Shown one piece after another: positions 16,511 through 25,110 of a stretch of 33,285 bases of DNA. The notes beneath the pieces were generated by a model, which made no database searches, had not been told where the DNA came from, and was given only the letters and a program-made list of their open reading frames with translations. Position 1 is the first letter of the stretch. The number at the start of each line of letters is the position of its first letter. Origin of the DNA: CAYQIM01 sp964417555. GTDB lineage: Bacteria > Pseudomonadota > Gammaproteobacteria > Diplorickettsiales > Diplorickettsiaceae. The stretch lies in the NCBI GenBank assembly GCA_964417555.1, contig CAYQIM010000013.1:1-33285 (forward strand). Reading direction: 5' to 3'. A program made the translations under genes and the position numbers.

Positions 16511-17242
16511 ATGAAAAAACCTATTATAAAATTTCGGCTTAAAAATTATTATTTTACGCTTTATTCATTGTCCAGCTTGGTTTTCATCAGTTTATTTGTT
16601 CTCTTAATATACCTGGGCATATGGCAAATCCATCGTGCTATCGAAAAGCGTGATCTGAAGATGCAATTTTTAGCCCAACAACAAGCAAATCCTATCCTGT
16701 TAAATAGACTAAAAAAGATAAGTAGTGATCAAACTTACTTATCTGTAATAGCCGAAGGTCATTTTGATAATAAACATAGCTACTTACTAGACAACAAAAT
16801 CTACAAACATCAGATCGGCTATGAAGTACTAACTCCTTTTATTTTAAAAAATAATCCTAATACCATTCTGGTTAATCGCGGCTGGATCCCACAAGGACCT
16901 AGTCGAAAAAAACTTCCTAATATAAAATCGGTGATAGAAGACATCCTGATCGAAGGCGTACTTTTTAGGCCACAAAAAACATTTCATTTCAAAACAATAA
17001 CTGAAGAAAAATGGCCGCAACGCTTATCCGCACTAACACCAGGATTTTTAAATAAAAAACATTTACCACCTTTTATTGTTGTCTTAAATAAACCGGGAGC
17101 TTATAGTTTTATTCCTTTATGGCAACCCATTATCTTACCGGCTAGCCGACATTACGCCTACGCTTGCCAATGGTTTGGCTTAAGTTTGACCCTATTAATT
17201 GCTTTTTTTATGAGTCAACTCACACGCTATGATAGCCAATAA
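16511..17242 (+). CDS. SURF1 family oxidase assembly protein
   Basis: 243 residues with two terminal membrane helices around a periplasmic domain, the SURF1 layout. LGIWQIHRAIEKR follows the first helix (about 35-47), matching the family LGxWQxxR signature. ILVNRGWIP (about 119-127) is the conserved mid-domain block, and YAYACQWFGLSLTLL marks the C-terminal helix. The family helps insert heme A into subunit I. The next gene starts 14 bp inside its 3' end. Confidence 0.93.
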   Translation: MKKPIIKFRLKNYYFTLYSLSSLVFISLFVLLIYLGIWQIHRAIEKRDLKMQFLAQQQANPILLNRLKKISSDQTYLSVIAEGHFDNKHSYLLDNKIYKHQIGYEVLTPFILKNNPNTILVNRGWIPQGPSRKKLPNIKSVIEDILIEGVLFRPQKTFHFKTITEEKWPQRLSALTPGFLNKKHLPPFIVVLNKPGAYSFIPLWQPIILPASRHYAYACQWFGLSLTLLIAFFMSQLTRYDSQ

Positions 17243-17765
17243 AAAACTAAGACCCTATTTCATTTTAGTATGGCTAATGCTTATTTTTATAGGACCTTTA
17301 GTGGTCGCTGTTGTGCTTTATAGCCAACACCCTGCTTGGCTAACGCAGGTAACATTGAATAAGGGACAACTACTTTCTCCTCCATTGGATTTTAATACTT
17401 TAAAAAAAAACGTTATTTTCAAATCAAGTAGACAGAATCGATGGCAAATACTTTATTTATCAAATACAAATTGCAAGCAACCTTGCCAGCAACGATTACA
17501 TCATTTAACGCAAGTCATTTTGGCATTAGGAAAGAATAGCGATCAAGTCAGTGCCATTTTAATTCAAATTAATCTCGCTTCAAAAATAAAAAATAACAAT
17601 ATTAGCCACTATTTGATAAGCACTTATGAATATCAGCGTTTTTTCACGACTAAAAAGCTAGCAACGGGTTACTATATTGTCGATCCACGAGGGAAAATTA
17701 TTTTGTATTATCCGAATAATGCATCAGCTGAAGATTTGTATAAGGATTTAACCCATTTACTATAA
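17229..17765 (+). CDS. SCO/thioredoxin-like oxidase assembly protein
   Basis: 178 residues with one N-terminal membrane anchor (about 9-31) and a thioredoxin-like periplasmic part. The pair Cys82-KQP-Cys86 in YLSNTNCKQPCQQRL sits where SCO proteins carry CxxxC, and GYYIVDPRGKIILYY near the end is the matching strand-turn. The histidine expected later in true SCO proteins is not obvious, so it may be a thiol reductase rather than a copper binder. Genes of this sort are common between SURF1 and ctaA. It overlaps SURF1 by 14 bp. Confidence 0.72.
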   Translation: MIANKKLRPYFILVWLMLIFIGPLVVAVVLYSQHPAWLTQVTLNKGQLLSPPLDFNTLKKNVIFKSSRQNRWQILYLSNTNCKQPCQQRLHHLTQVILALGKNSDQVSAILIQINLASKIKNNNISHYLISTYEYQRFFTTKKLATGYYIVDPRGKIILYYPNNASAEDLYKDLTHLL

Positions 17766-17779
17766 AGGAAAATAATAGC

Positions 17780-18766
17780 ATGTTAGAAAATAAATTAGCG
17801 CTGCGTATTATTTACCCAGCCGCATTACTTGCCTTTATTGTCATTTTGCTGGGTGCTAGCACACGACTTAAGGATGCCGGCCTCGGCTGTCCAGATTGGC
17901 CGGGTTGCTATGGACAAGCTATTGTACCGCAACCACCACTTTCTATTGCTTTTGACGGACAAACACTTAACGCTAGCAAAGCGTGGGCCGAAATGATTCA
18001 CCGTTATGCCGCCGCTACACTCGTATTACTGATCTTTGCCGCAAGCATTTTAATTTTACATAAACGTAAACTACCCAATCAACCGGTAAAAATTGCTTTT
18101 TTTCTGTTAAGCCTATTATTTTTTCAGGGATTACTGGGTAAATGGACAGTCACGCTACGTTTACACCCTCTCATCGTCATGTCTCATTTACTAGGCGGCT
18201 TAGGTTTATTGAGTCTGCTGTGGATTTTAATACTACGTTTAACTCCTTTTTTTAAAACACAACCCACAGAGCACGAAAAAAAACTACGCCCGTGGGCTAT
18301 CATCGGCTTATGCTTTGTGGTTATGCAAATTATATTAGGCGGCTGGACAAGTAGTCATTATGCTGCATTCGTTTGTCCTGATTTTCCTAGCTGCCAAGGG
18401 CAGTGGTGGCCGCCGATGAACTTTACCGAAGGATTTCATTTAGAAATGAACTTCAATAAAAATTTTGACGGCGGACTTTTATCAAACAAGGCCAGAACCG
18501 CCATCCAAATGTGTCATCGAATAGGGGCATTGATTACAACATTGTATTTAGCTTTCCTGGCCTGGAAAATAAAAATGACAAATAATAAAGGGATATTAAG
18601 GCTTATCAGTCTACTACTCTTATTAGTGTTAGGTCTACAGATAAGCTTAGGCATACTCAATGTAATCTGGTTACTAGCCTTTCCCATTGCGATTGCTCAC
18701 AACGGTGTTGCGGCACTTTTATTGCTAGTACTTGTTACTTTAAACACCTATATCACGCACACTTAG
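17780..18766 (+). CDS. ctaA: Heme A synthase
   Basis: COX15/CtaA-type membrane enzyme that oxidises the C8 methyl of heme O to make heme A. 328 residues with about eight membrane helices. Seen: GASTRLKDAGLGCPDWPGC after helix 1, EMIHRYAAATLVLL, HLLGGLGLLSLL, a second half-repeat with CPDFPSC, CHRIGALITTLYL and HNGVAALLLL. The four heme-ligand histidines and both cysteine pairs are present. AAGGAAAA precedes the ATG. The gene ends overlapping the convergent ORFan gene by 4 bp, with no terminator seen. Confidence 0.95.
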   Translation: MLENKLALRIIYPAALLAFIVILLGASTRLKDAGLGCPDWPGCYGQAIVPQPPLSIAFDGQTLNASKAWAEMIHRYAAATLVLLIFAASILILHKRKLPNQPVKIAFFLLSLLFFQGLLGKWTVTLRLHPLIVMSHLLGGLGLLSLLWILILRLTPFFKTQPTEHEKKLRPWAIIGLCFVVMQIILGGWTSSHYAAFVCPDFPSCQGQWWPPMNFTEGFHLEMNFNKNFDGGLLSNKARTAIQMCHRIGALITTLYLAFLAWKIKMTNNKGILRLISLLLLLVLGLQISLGILNVIWLLAFPIAIAHNGVAALLLLVLVTLNTYITHT

Positions 18767-19296
18767 TTTTTAAAAGCACTATACGCCAAACGCAATTCTT
18801 GAGTGCTTAATGATGAAATGATTGATTCCTGTGTTTTTTCAACAAGCGTTTCTAAGTTTTTGATTAATAATTTTGCCCGAGAAGACTTTTGCAAGCTTGC
18901 AGTGATTCCTGGGCTTAGTTTAAAAAAATGAGCGATGAAGTTAAGTGGTGTAACAAATAAAGTATTATTTTTTTTCATGGCAAGAAGAGATTCAAAAGCT
19001 GCCAGCACCGACCGAAACTCTACTAACCGAGAAAAAACCTCGATTAAATTAGTTTTTTCGCCACTGTAATTAATCTTATAAAGTATACCTTGAAGCTCGT
19101 CAACCTTATCCATTTTATCTCTCCGATAAAAATCTTCATATTTCGAACTAAGATGCTTATCCCAAAGGCGAGTCGCATACTTGATAAGTTCACTTCTAGC
19201 TACACGAGTAAACTCATCTAAAATCTCACTTACATCTTTATTATCCTTGTTACCTTTATTATTAGCATAGATAAAATATTTAATATTTAAACACAT
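18763..19296 (-). CDS. Hypothetical helical protein with ORFan-cluster C-terminal module
   Basis: 177 residues, not recognised. It is mostly charged helix with no signal peptide. The end (NFIAHFFKLSPG, then AKLLIKNLETLVEKTQESI) has the same order of elements as the end of its upstream neighbour (QAIGSFFKRHTR, then DLLVDKLENLIAQAEITI). This suggests a shared C-terminal module. ATG 19296 has GGTG about 8 bp upstream. It lies 24 bp after the neighbouring gene on the same strand, and its stop overlaps the convergent ctaA stop by 4 bp, so insertion here cut right up to the oxidase gene. Function unknown; a secreted effector is a guess. Confidence 0.65.
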   Translation of the reverse strand: MCLNIKYFIYANNKGNKDNKDVSEILDEFTRVARSELIKYATRLWDKHLSSKYEDFYRRDKMDKVDELQGILYKINYSGEKTNLIEVFSRLVEFRSVLAAFESLLAMKKNNTLFVTPLNFIAHFFKLSPGITASLQKSSRAKLLIKNLETLVEKTQESIISSLSTQELRLAYSAFKN

Positions 19297-19320
19297 AATT
19301 TTTCACCCATTTTAAATGAT

Positions 19321-20334
19321 TTATAAATTAGACTGAGGATTGATAGTTATCTCAGCTTGTGCTATTAAATTTTCCAATTTATCTACCAATAAATCACCTT
19401 TTGTTCTCGTATGTCGCTTAAAAAAACTTCCTATAGCCTGGATAAAACTATTATCTCGATGCAGTGCAAAGGTAGATTTCCAATCCGACAAATAAGTTTT
19501 AAAATTGTCAACGGTAGAATTTTTTAGTGCAAATAAAAGGTTACCTACTGCGCTACGCTTAGTAACCAAAAGGAAGCTGGAACGACTGGATTGATTTTCG
19601 AGATTATATCCTTCTAAATACTTTTTATATTCGTTGAGGGCATTTTCTATTTGTTTGTGAATATCATCATCGAAAATACAAGGTTTTTTAACTATTTCAT
19701 CTAAACTAGTTTCGTTATCTTGGACGATAGCGCGTGGCACATCTGGATCTGGGCACACTTCTCGTTCAGCGTCACCGGAATTTACGTTAGAAATCTTTTC
19801 ACTACCTGCCTTCGCTTCACCCATAGAATTTTCTTTCCGCACTATTGGCTCAAGATATTCTTTTTTCAAAAAAGGATATGCTAAACCATTATCGACAAAG
19901 GTTCTAAAATAAGCATAAAAGCTTGACACATAGTCATCTAAATCTCGTTCCGCTGTTTGTAACAAGGCAATGTCAGAAATAAAATCCAATGCTTCTACTT
20001 TATTTTTTATAGCGACAAATAATTCTTTATAATAAGTTAGATGTTCTATAATAAGTTTTTTATATTTTTCTCCATACTCAGTTAAATAACAACTATTTTC
20101 CGGATTTTCAAAAAATTCTATTTTACTTATAAAAAAATCTAGCCACTCATTAAAAAACTGATCAGCGTCCTGATGTTTATCCTCCACTTCATACTTGATA
20201 TCCCTGCTAGTTTCAAAGCAGGTTTTAAACTCGTTAAATAATGGTATTAATTTATCAATCAGCTCTTGCTTTCTCGTGAAATTCCTTCTCTGCAAAAAAA
20301 CATCTTCTTGTTCATTTATAATATCTGCACCCAT
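19321..20334 (-). CDS. Hypothetical coiled-coil-rich protein
   Basis: 337 residues, not recognised. It starts at ATG 20334 with AGGTGA 6 bp upstream, a good ribosome binding site. Residues 1-150 are predicted helical and rich in Lys, Glu and aromatics. About 170-215 is a low-complexity acidic linker (EAKAGSEKISNVNSGDAERE). The rest is helical again and ends with the FFK...LLVDKLENLI module shared with the 18763-19296 protein. There is no signal peptide or membrane helix. It is flanked on both sides by ORFan genes in the same orientation (gaps 24 and 102 bp). The build (helical blocks joined by acidic linkers, no family, island-like place) is common among secreted effectors of intracellular Legionellales; that is inference. 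Confidence 0.65.
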   Translation of the reverse strand: MGADIINEQEDVFLQRRNFTRKQELIDKLIPLFNEFKTCFETSRDIKYEVEDKHQDADQFFNEWLDFFISKIEFFENPENSCYLTEYGEKYKKLIIEHLTYYKELFVAIKNKVEALDFISDIALLQTAERDLDDYVSSFYAYFRTFVDNGLAYPFLKKEYLEPIVRKENSMGEAKAGSEKISNVNSGDAEREVCPDPDVPRAIVQDNETSLDEIVKKPCIFDDDIHKQIENALNEYKKYLEGYNLENQSSRSSFLLVTKRSAVGNLLFALKNSTVDNFKTYLSDWKSTFALHRDNSFIQAIGSFFKRHTRTKGDLLVDKLENLIAQAEITINPQSNL

Positions 20335-21693
20335 AGCATCACCTGTTATTTTTTTATTATTAAGTGAACTTATTTATCAATTCGCTAATTTACGTAGTAG
20401 TCGCTTGCCAAAGAAATTTCTACTTGCTTAACGGGCTTAATTGTGTTCCAGGAGGAAGCTCTCTAACTGTCGTTCAAAGTTGTCTAATTGTTCGCTCAAT
20501 GCATTAATTAGAACTTTACTTGCAACTCGAGATTCCAAATACTTCTTTCCAAATATTCCAAAAATGAACTTACTACCCCATTGACTTCTATAAACGGATA
20601 TATCCGCTTCTTTTTCTTGAATAGCCGCTCTCGCCTCATCAATAGCTTGTTTTATTTCAGCTTTGTCATTTGATTTATCCATTTTTTCTTTAATAGTCAA
20701 AACCTGGGCTTTAATATGCGAAAGTTTTTCGGCTTTATTAGTAGCCACTTCATTCCCTATTCTTTTTAATTTGCAGATTTTTGACTGTACATCCACCATT
20801 TTAGCTAAGCAATCATATTTAACTTGAAAACCCTGTATTTCTCTATTCTCTGGTGTTGCTGCAGAAATATTTGACAACAAAGTCGTTATCTCAGTTAATA
20901 ACCGTTCTTTCTCCTGCATAAGTTCCGAACCTTCCACCACCTGAAGATATTCAGTTGAAGCTTTAAGTGCAACAACAGCTTGCAGCAGTTTTTCCTGTTT
21001 TTCTTGCAAAATATAATGATTAATCTCCACAAGATTTTTATATTGTTCTTCAAAGCTAACTCTTAGTTCATCTATTCTTTCATTGAGTAATTCGGGCGAT
21101 CGAAAATGCCCGCTCCCGTAAAAGAGTTCAAAGTTCTTTAATTCAGTATCCCAACAATCCATTACCCTTTTTAATGATTTTTTAGCCTCTTCTATGCTCG
21201 GATCATTCACTAATGCATCGCTTAATCGCTCTCCTCTTGTTTGATATTCAACAAATTCGTCAAACTTAATTTGAAAAGCATTACTACAAGCCTCAAATTC
21301 CTTGATATCATAATCTGTCAAACTAACATGCCCCACTAACTGAAAAATGCTATTCAATCCTTCTTGTTCACCTTGACAGATGGCAATAAAATTTCCATTG
21401 ATCCAATCTTTAATGAATTCTTTATTCGCTTCGTAGTCAGGAAACAACGTTAAATTACTGACTTGCGAGCAAAAATAATCTTTAAAAGTATCTGCTATAA
21501 AATTAAGTGGGTTACTATTACTGTCGATGAAAGGCAATCCTTGATTAAGCTTATTAATAATTCTATTGATAGCCGCATTCAAACTCGCCTCATTACTACG
21601 CAATCCGTCCGCATTAGCAACCCACTCTCGTAAATACTTCAACATAGCAAGCGCTTCTTGTTTTCCAGTATCAATCTCCACGTCTGTTTCTAT

Positions 21694-21894
21694 TCGTGCA
21701 TCTGGTTCCAAATCACTTTCATTCATCCTCTCCTTCGAAATGTCTGAGTGAAGACTACTAAAATCTGAATCTTCAGAATGTAAACTTGCTGAATTTCGTG
21801 CATCCGGTTCCAAATCACTTTCATTCATCCTCTCTTTTGAAATGTCTGAGTGAAGACTACTAAAACCTGAATCTTCAGAATGCAAACTTGCTGA
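21694..21894 (-). repeat. Two in-frame 34-residue tandem repeats
   Basis: The unit starts SASLHSEDSxFSSLHSDIS and ends ESDLEPDAR. It occurs at residues 133-166 and 167-199 of the 617-codon frame. The protein copies differ at one internal position (Gly/Asp), and the DNA copies differ by a few bases, so duplication is recent. The paralogue at 22632-24609 has a single related stretch (SLTSDSGLSSQSDISAED). Confidence 0.88.
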
Positions 21895-22441
21895 ATCCGG
21901 TATCGGTATATAAAAATCATCTTCCCATAAATCAACCTCTGGTTGGTTCGGAACAAAAGACTGATCGAGTAATATCCCTTTTACTTCGATGGCTAAGCCT
22001 TTATGGCTTATTGCTGAAAGTAATTCTTCCGCTAGGCTTTTAATTTTGGTTTCGTATGATTCATTTACAGCATTAACTTCTGCCTTATTCGTCGCTTTTT
22101 TCAAGGCAACATTTTTATTTTCATACATCTTCATTAATCTAGCATAATAATCTTCAAACAGTTCATATAACACTTTCTTTACCTGAGAACCGCTTTTATT
22201 GCTTTTATAAATAAAAACTAACGGTATCGGAATATTCTCATTCGGTTTAATAAATTTTTCTTGAAGATCAAATTGATCTGGCTTTTTCACTGCTAATTTA
22301 CGAAAATTGAAACGTTTAGAGCTATTAGATTCATTACGACCGAAAATTAAAATACGTAACTCCTCAAAGCTTTTATCAACAGCCGCTGTCTTTACTAAAA
22401 GCGTATATTGTGTAAGATGCCTAGGAAGCCTAGATATATTT

Positions 22442-22479
22442 TTAGAATAGCGTTCAGAAATTAGAATAGCGTTCAGAAA
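22442..22479. repeat. Exact 19-bp tandem duplication causing a frameshift
   Basis: ttagaatagcgttcagaaa occurs twice in direct succession (22442-22460, 22461-22479) with no mismatch. As 19 is not a multiple of three, the second copy shifts the reading frame of paralogue A after codon 23. With one copy the frames join cleanly. Confidence 0.92.
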
Positions 22480-22540
22480 ATCTAATCTCTATTGCTTGCC
22501 GGGTATCTTTATTAATGGTAAAAATTGTCATAGCTAATAA

Positions 22541-22546
22541 CTCCTT
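22541..22546 (-). promoter_or_regulatory. Strong ribosome binding site of paralogue A
   Basis: AAGGAG on the minus strand, 9 bp before ATG 22531. It is the main reason for placing the true start at 22531 instead of at the internal GTG 22290. Confidence 0.75.
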
Positions 22547-22582
22547 AAAAACTGCTATTTAGAAAAAGGATAGAGAGACTTA

Positions 22583-22610
22583 CAAAAGGGCAACTTTCGC
22601 TGCCCTTTTG
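22583..22610 (-). terminator. Intrinsic terminator between paralogues B and A
   Basis: CAAAAGGGCA (22583-22592) and TGCCCTTTTG (22601-22610) form a perfect 10-bp stem with an 8-nt loop. It lies 21 bp past the stop of paralogue B and 51 bp before the start of paralogue A. The T run is inside the stem. It suggests that A has its own promoter in the short gap. Confidence 0.75.
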
Positions 22611-22631
22611 CAGACTTAAGCCTCTACTCGC

Positions 22632-24609
22632 TTAGATGCTAGATTGAGCTACAGGAGGACGTTCCTCAAGTTGCAGGGCAAAGTTGTCTAATTGATCACT
22701 CAATGCATTAATTAGACCTTGACTTGTGACACGAGATTCCAAATACTTCTTCCCAAATATTCCAAAAATGAACTTACTACCCCATTGACTTCTATAAACG
22801 GATATATCGGGTTTGTTTTGTTCAATGGTCGCTTTAGCAGCATCAATAGCTTGTTTTATTTCAGCTTGGTCATTTGATCTATCCATTTTTTCTTTAATAG
22901 TCGAAACCTGTTCTTTAATCTGCCAAAGTTTGATAGCTTTATTAGTAGCTGTTTCATTACCTACTTTTTCCAATTTTTCGATTTTGGCATCTATATCCGT
23001 CACTGTTTTAACTACGTTATCGTTATACAGCTGCGCTATAAATTGCTTTCTGGTCAGACCCTGTTCTAATGAAGCTAGATTATTTGCTAAGCGATCATAT
23101 TCAGTTATAAAACGCTGTAGATTTTTATAGTCTAGTGCTTCAGGGGCGGAGATATTTATAGTAGCGTCTAATAAAGCTTTTATATCTTGCACTAATTGTT
23201 CTTTTTTCTGAGCGATTTCTGATTCCTGTATTACCTGTAAATTTTGAGCTTTAGCTGCAAGTGTTGTAACGTCTTGTTGTAACCTGTTTTGTAAAGCCGC
23301 TTTAAGGTTTCCACATTTCTGTTTAAACGTAACTTTTAATTCAGCTATTTCTGAATAGAGCACATTTTGTGGTAGAAATTTTCCATTTTGGTCTGCGTAT
23401 TCGAAATTTTTTAATTTTTCTTCCCAAGAAGCGATAATAGATTTTAATGCTTCTTTATTGTCCGCTAACGCTGGATAAACTAAGCTATCAAGTTGTTCTT
23501 GCTGTGTTTGATGTTGAAAAAATTCGTCAACCTTAGCTTTAAAAGCATCATTGTTAGCAGCAAATTCCTTAATATAATCCTCTATCCACCTAACTCGCTT
23601 AACTATCTCATTAATACGACCCTTAACGCCTTGGGCTCGATTAATTTCAGCAAAATTCCCATCAATCCATACTTTTACAGGCTCTTTATGCTCTACATAT
23701 CTATGATGCAAATCTAAACCACAGACTTGAGATTTAAAATAGTGTTGTAAATATAGTGTTAAGGGGGGCACTATTAGGGTCGGCAGAAGAGCCATTAATC
23801 TGGTTAACAGCTTTATCGATTGATCGCTTTAAAATACCTACTTTATCACCCAAATTAGGCAACTTATCAATCCACGAACGCAAAGTCTGTAACCCTGCAA
23901 TTGCCTCTTCTTTTTCGGCATCAATACCTTGTTGATCGGTAGTTACAGGTACTTCGTGATTGGAATCACTTCCACCCAAATCCGGATATAAAGTTGGTGT
24001 TGGCTTTGCATTGTCCTCTGCCGAAATGTCTGATTGACTACTCAAACCGGAATCAGAGGTTAAGCTAATAGAATCTGGATCTGTTGCTTTCGGTGTTTCG
24101 GTGCTTTCTAAGGTATCAGGATTTAATTCTGTCGCCCCTTTCGCTCCATAAGCTTCTTGCGCTAGCGAAACTGAAGCATATTTTGTCAGTAATAATGCTT
24201 TATCTCTAGTAGAATCCAAATTTTGTAAATGTTTTATTATTCCATTCCCTAAATTAACTAATGAAGGCTCTTTATCTGCATTATTGTCTAAATATTCAAC
24301 GCATGCTGCCTTAATATGCCTAAAAAGCTTATCTTTATGCGCCTTCTCTACATAAAATATTAGCTTACCTTCAAGCTTAATCTTACCTTTATTAATGTCA
24401 GCATTATCTGCCAAGGTTATAGTTATTCCTTTTTTTTCATCGAACCCAGCTACAATAAATTTATGTTTACGAGGTTTAGTGGCAATGGCAACTTCGCCAC
24501 TATCTACAACTACTACCGCTTTTCCAATATCTTCTGCAGTCAGTGGTTGCTGATCCATTTCATTTATAATTTGAGGAAGTTGTTCATCTGAATTTGTTGT
24601 TTGCGGCAT
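22632..24609 (-). pseudogene. Coiled-coil ORFan paralogue B, split by a one-base frameshift
   Basis: Two overlapping frames: 24609-23734 (291 codons) and 23795-22632 (387 codons). Alignment to paralogue A shows they are halves of one protein. The first half ends with NSAPLN where A has NSNPLN, and A continues DYFCSQV where the second frame reads HYFKSQV. The shift lies at about 23734-23760; dropping one base gives about 658 residues. The N-terminal part looks globular with beta strands (KLEGKLIFYVEKAHKDKLF). Next come an acidic Ser/Asp linker, the shared W-I-D-G-N-F segment, long coiled coil and the shared C-terminal block. Start ATG 24609 is preceded by GAGAG. Function unknown. The second half's apparent start (MALLPTL) is not a real N terminus. 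Confidence 0.75.
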
Positions 24610-25110
24610 ATATATCTCTCTTTTTTTATCAATTTATTTTATTTATTTTTATAAAAAATATTTAAATTTATTTTTTAATTTTTACGTGGCGATAATCTAT
24701 CACTATTAAAATAATTTTGTCTAGTTATTTTTTTTATTTATTTTTTAATAATTTATAAAATTAAATTGCAATAATAAAAAAGCTATATAATCCCTTGTTT
24801 TTACTACTTTGAATAAAATTAATTTATATTTTACTAAAATTAAAATTTTTTATTTAATAATAAAAAATATAAAAATTATGACCTCTCTCACATAATAAAA
24901 ATAATTTATATTGCGCTTCGGCATTCGATAATTAAATGTTAAGGATTTCTTCTCAAAACAACGAAGTGAACATCTACGCGGCCAATAACTCAGTTTTGCC
25001 GGCCTATCGAAAATGTCTTGTTTGTATGCTTGCCAAAAGGCGGGGATAATAATAAACACTTAAGAACTACCTAACGAAACTTAAGTATTAACACAACAAT
25101 AGGGAATGTT
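24610..25110. other. Intergenic region between paralogue B and ctaB
   Basis: About 500 bp without a convincing gene. 24610-24880 is extremely AT-rich. It may hold the paralogue B promoter: on the minus strand TAGACA (24718-24723) and TAGATT (24694-24699) are 18 bp apart, a weak candidate. 24910-25050 is closer to average GC and holds gcggcc/gccggcc segments that look like a degraded repeat. ACTTAAG (25058-25064) and CTTAAGT (25080-25086) can pair before ctaB. A 69-codon minus frame at 24850-25059 has no family resemblance and is left out. Confidence 0.45.

Larger units (their letters stand above)
20437..22531 (-). pseudogene. Coiled-coil ORFan paralogue A, broken by a 19-bp duplication
   Basis: An uninterrupted frame of 617 codons runs 22290-20437 from a GTG, but the gene really begins at ATG 22531, which has AAGGAG 9 bp upstream. 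From there the frame reads MTIFTINKDTRQAIEIRFSE, then stops at 22454-22456. Removing one copy of the 19-bp tandem repeat at 22442-22479 restores a single 691-residue frame through to 20437. Layout of the restored protein: a folded N-terminal part; an acidic linker with two 34-residue repeats; long coiled coil; and a C-terminal block (DISVYRSQWGSKFIFGIFGK) almost identical to the neighbour at 22632. No family recognised. The 617-codon part could still be made from the GTG if translation restarts, but no clear ribosome binding site was found there. Sequencing error is the main alternative. Confidence 0.72.

Noticed and set aside
24850..25059. 69-codon minus-strand frame before ctaB
   Set aside because: AT-rich and repeat-like composition, no start signal, no recognisable motif.
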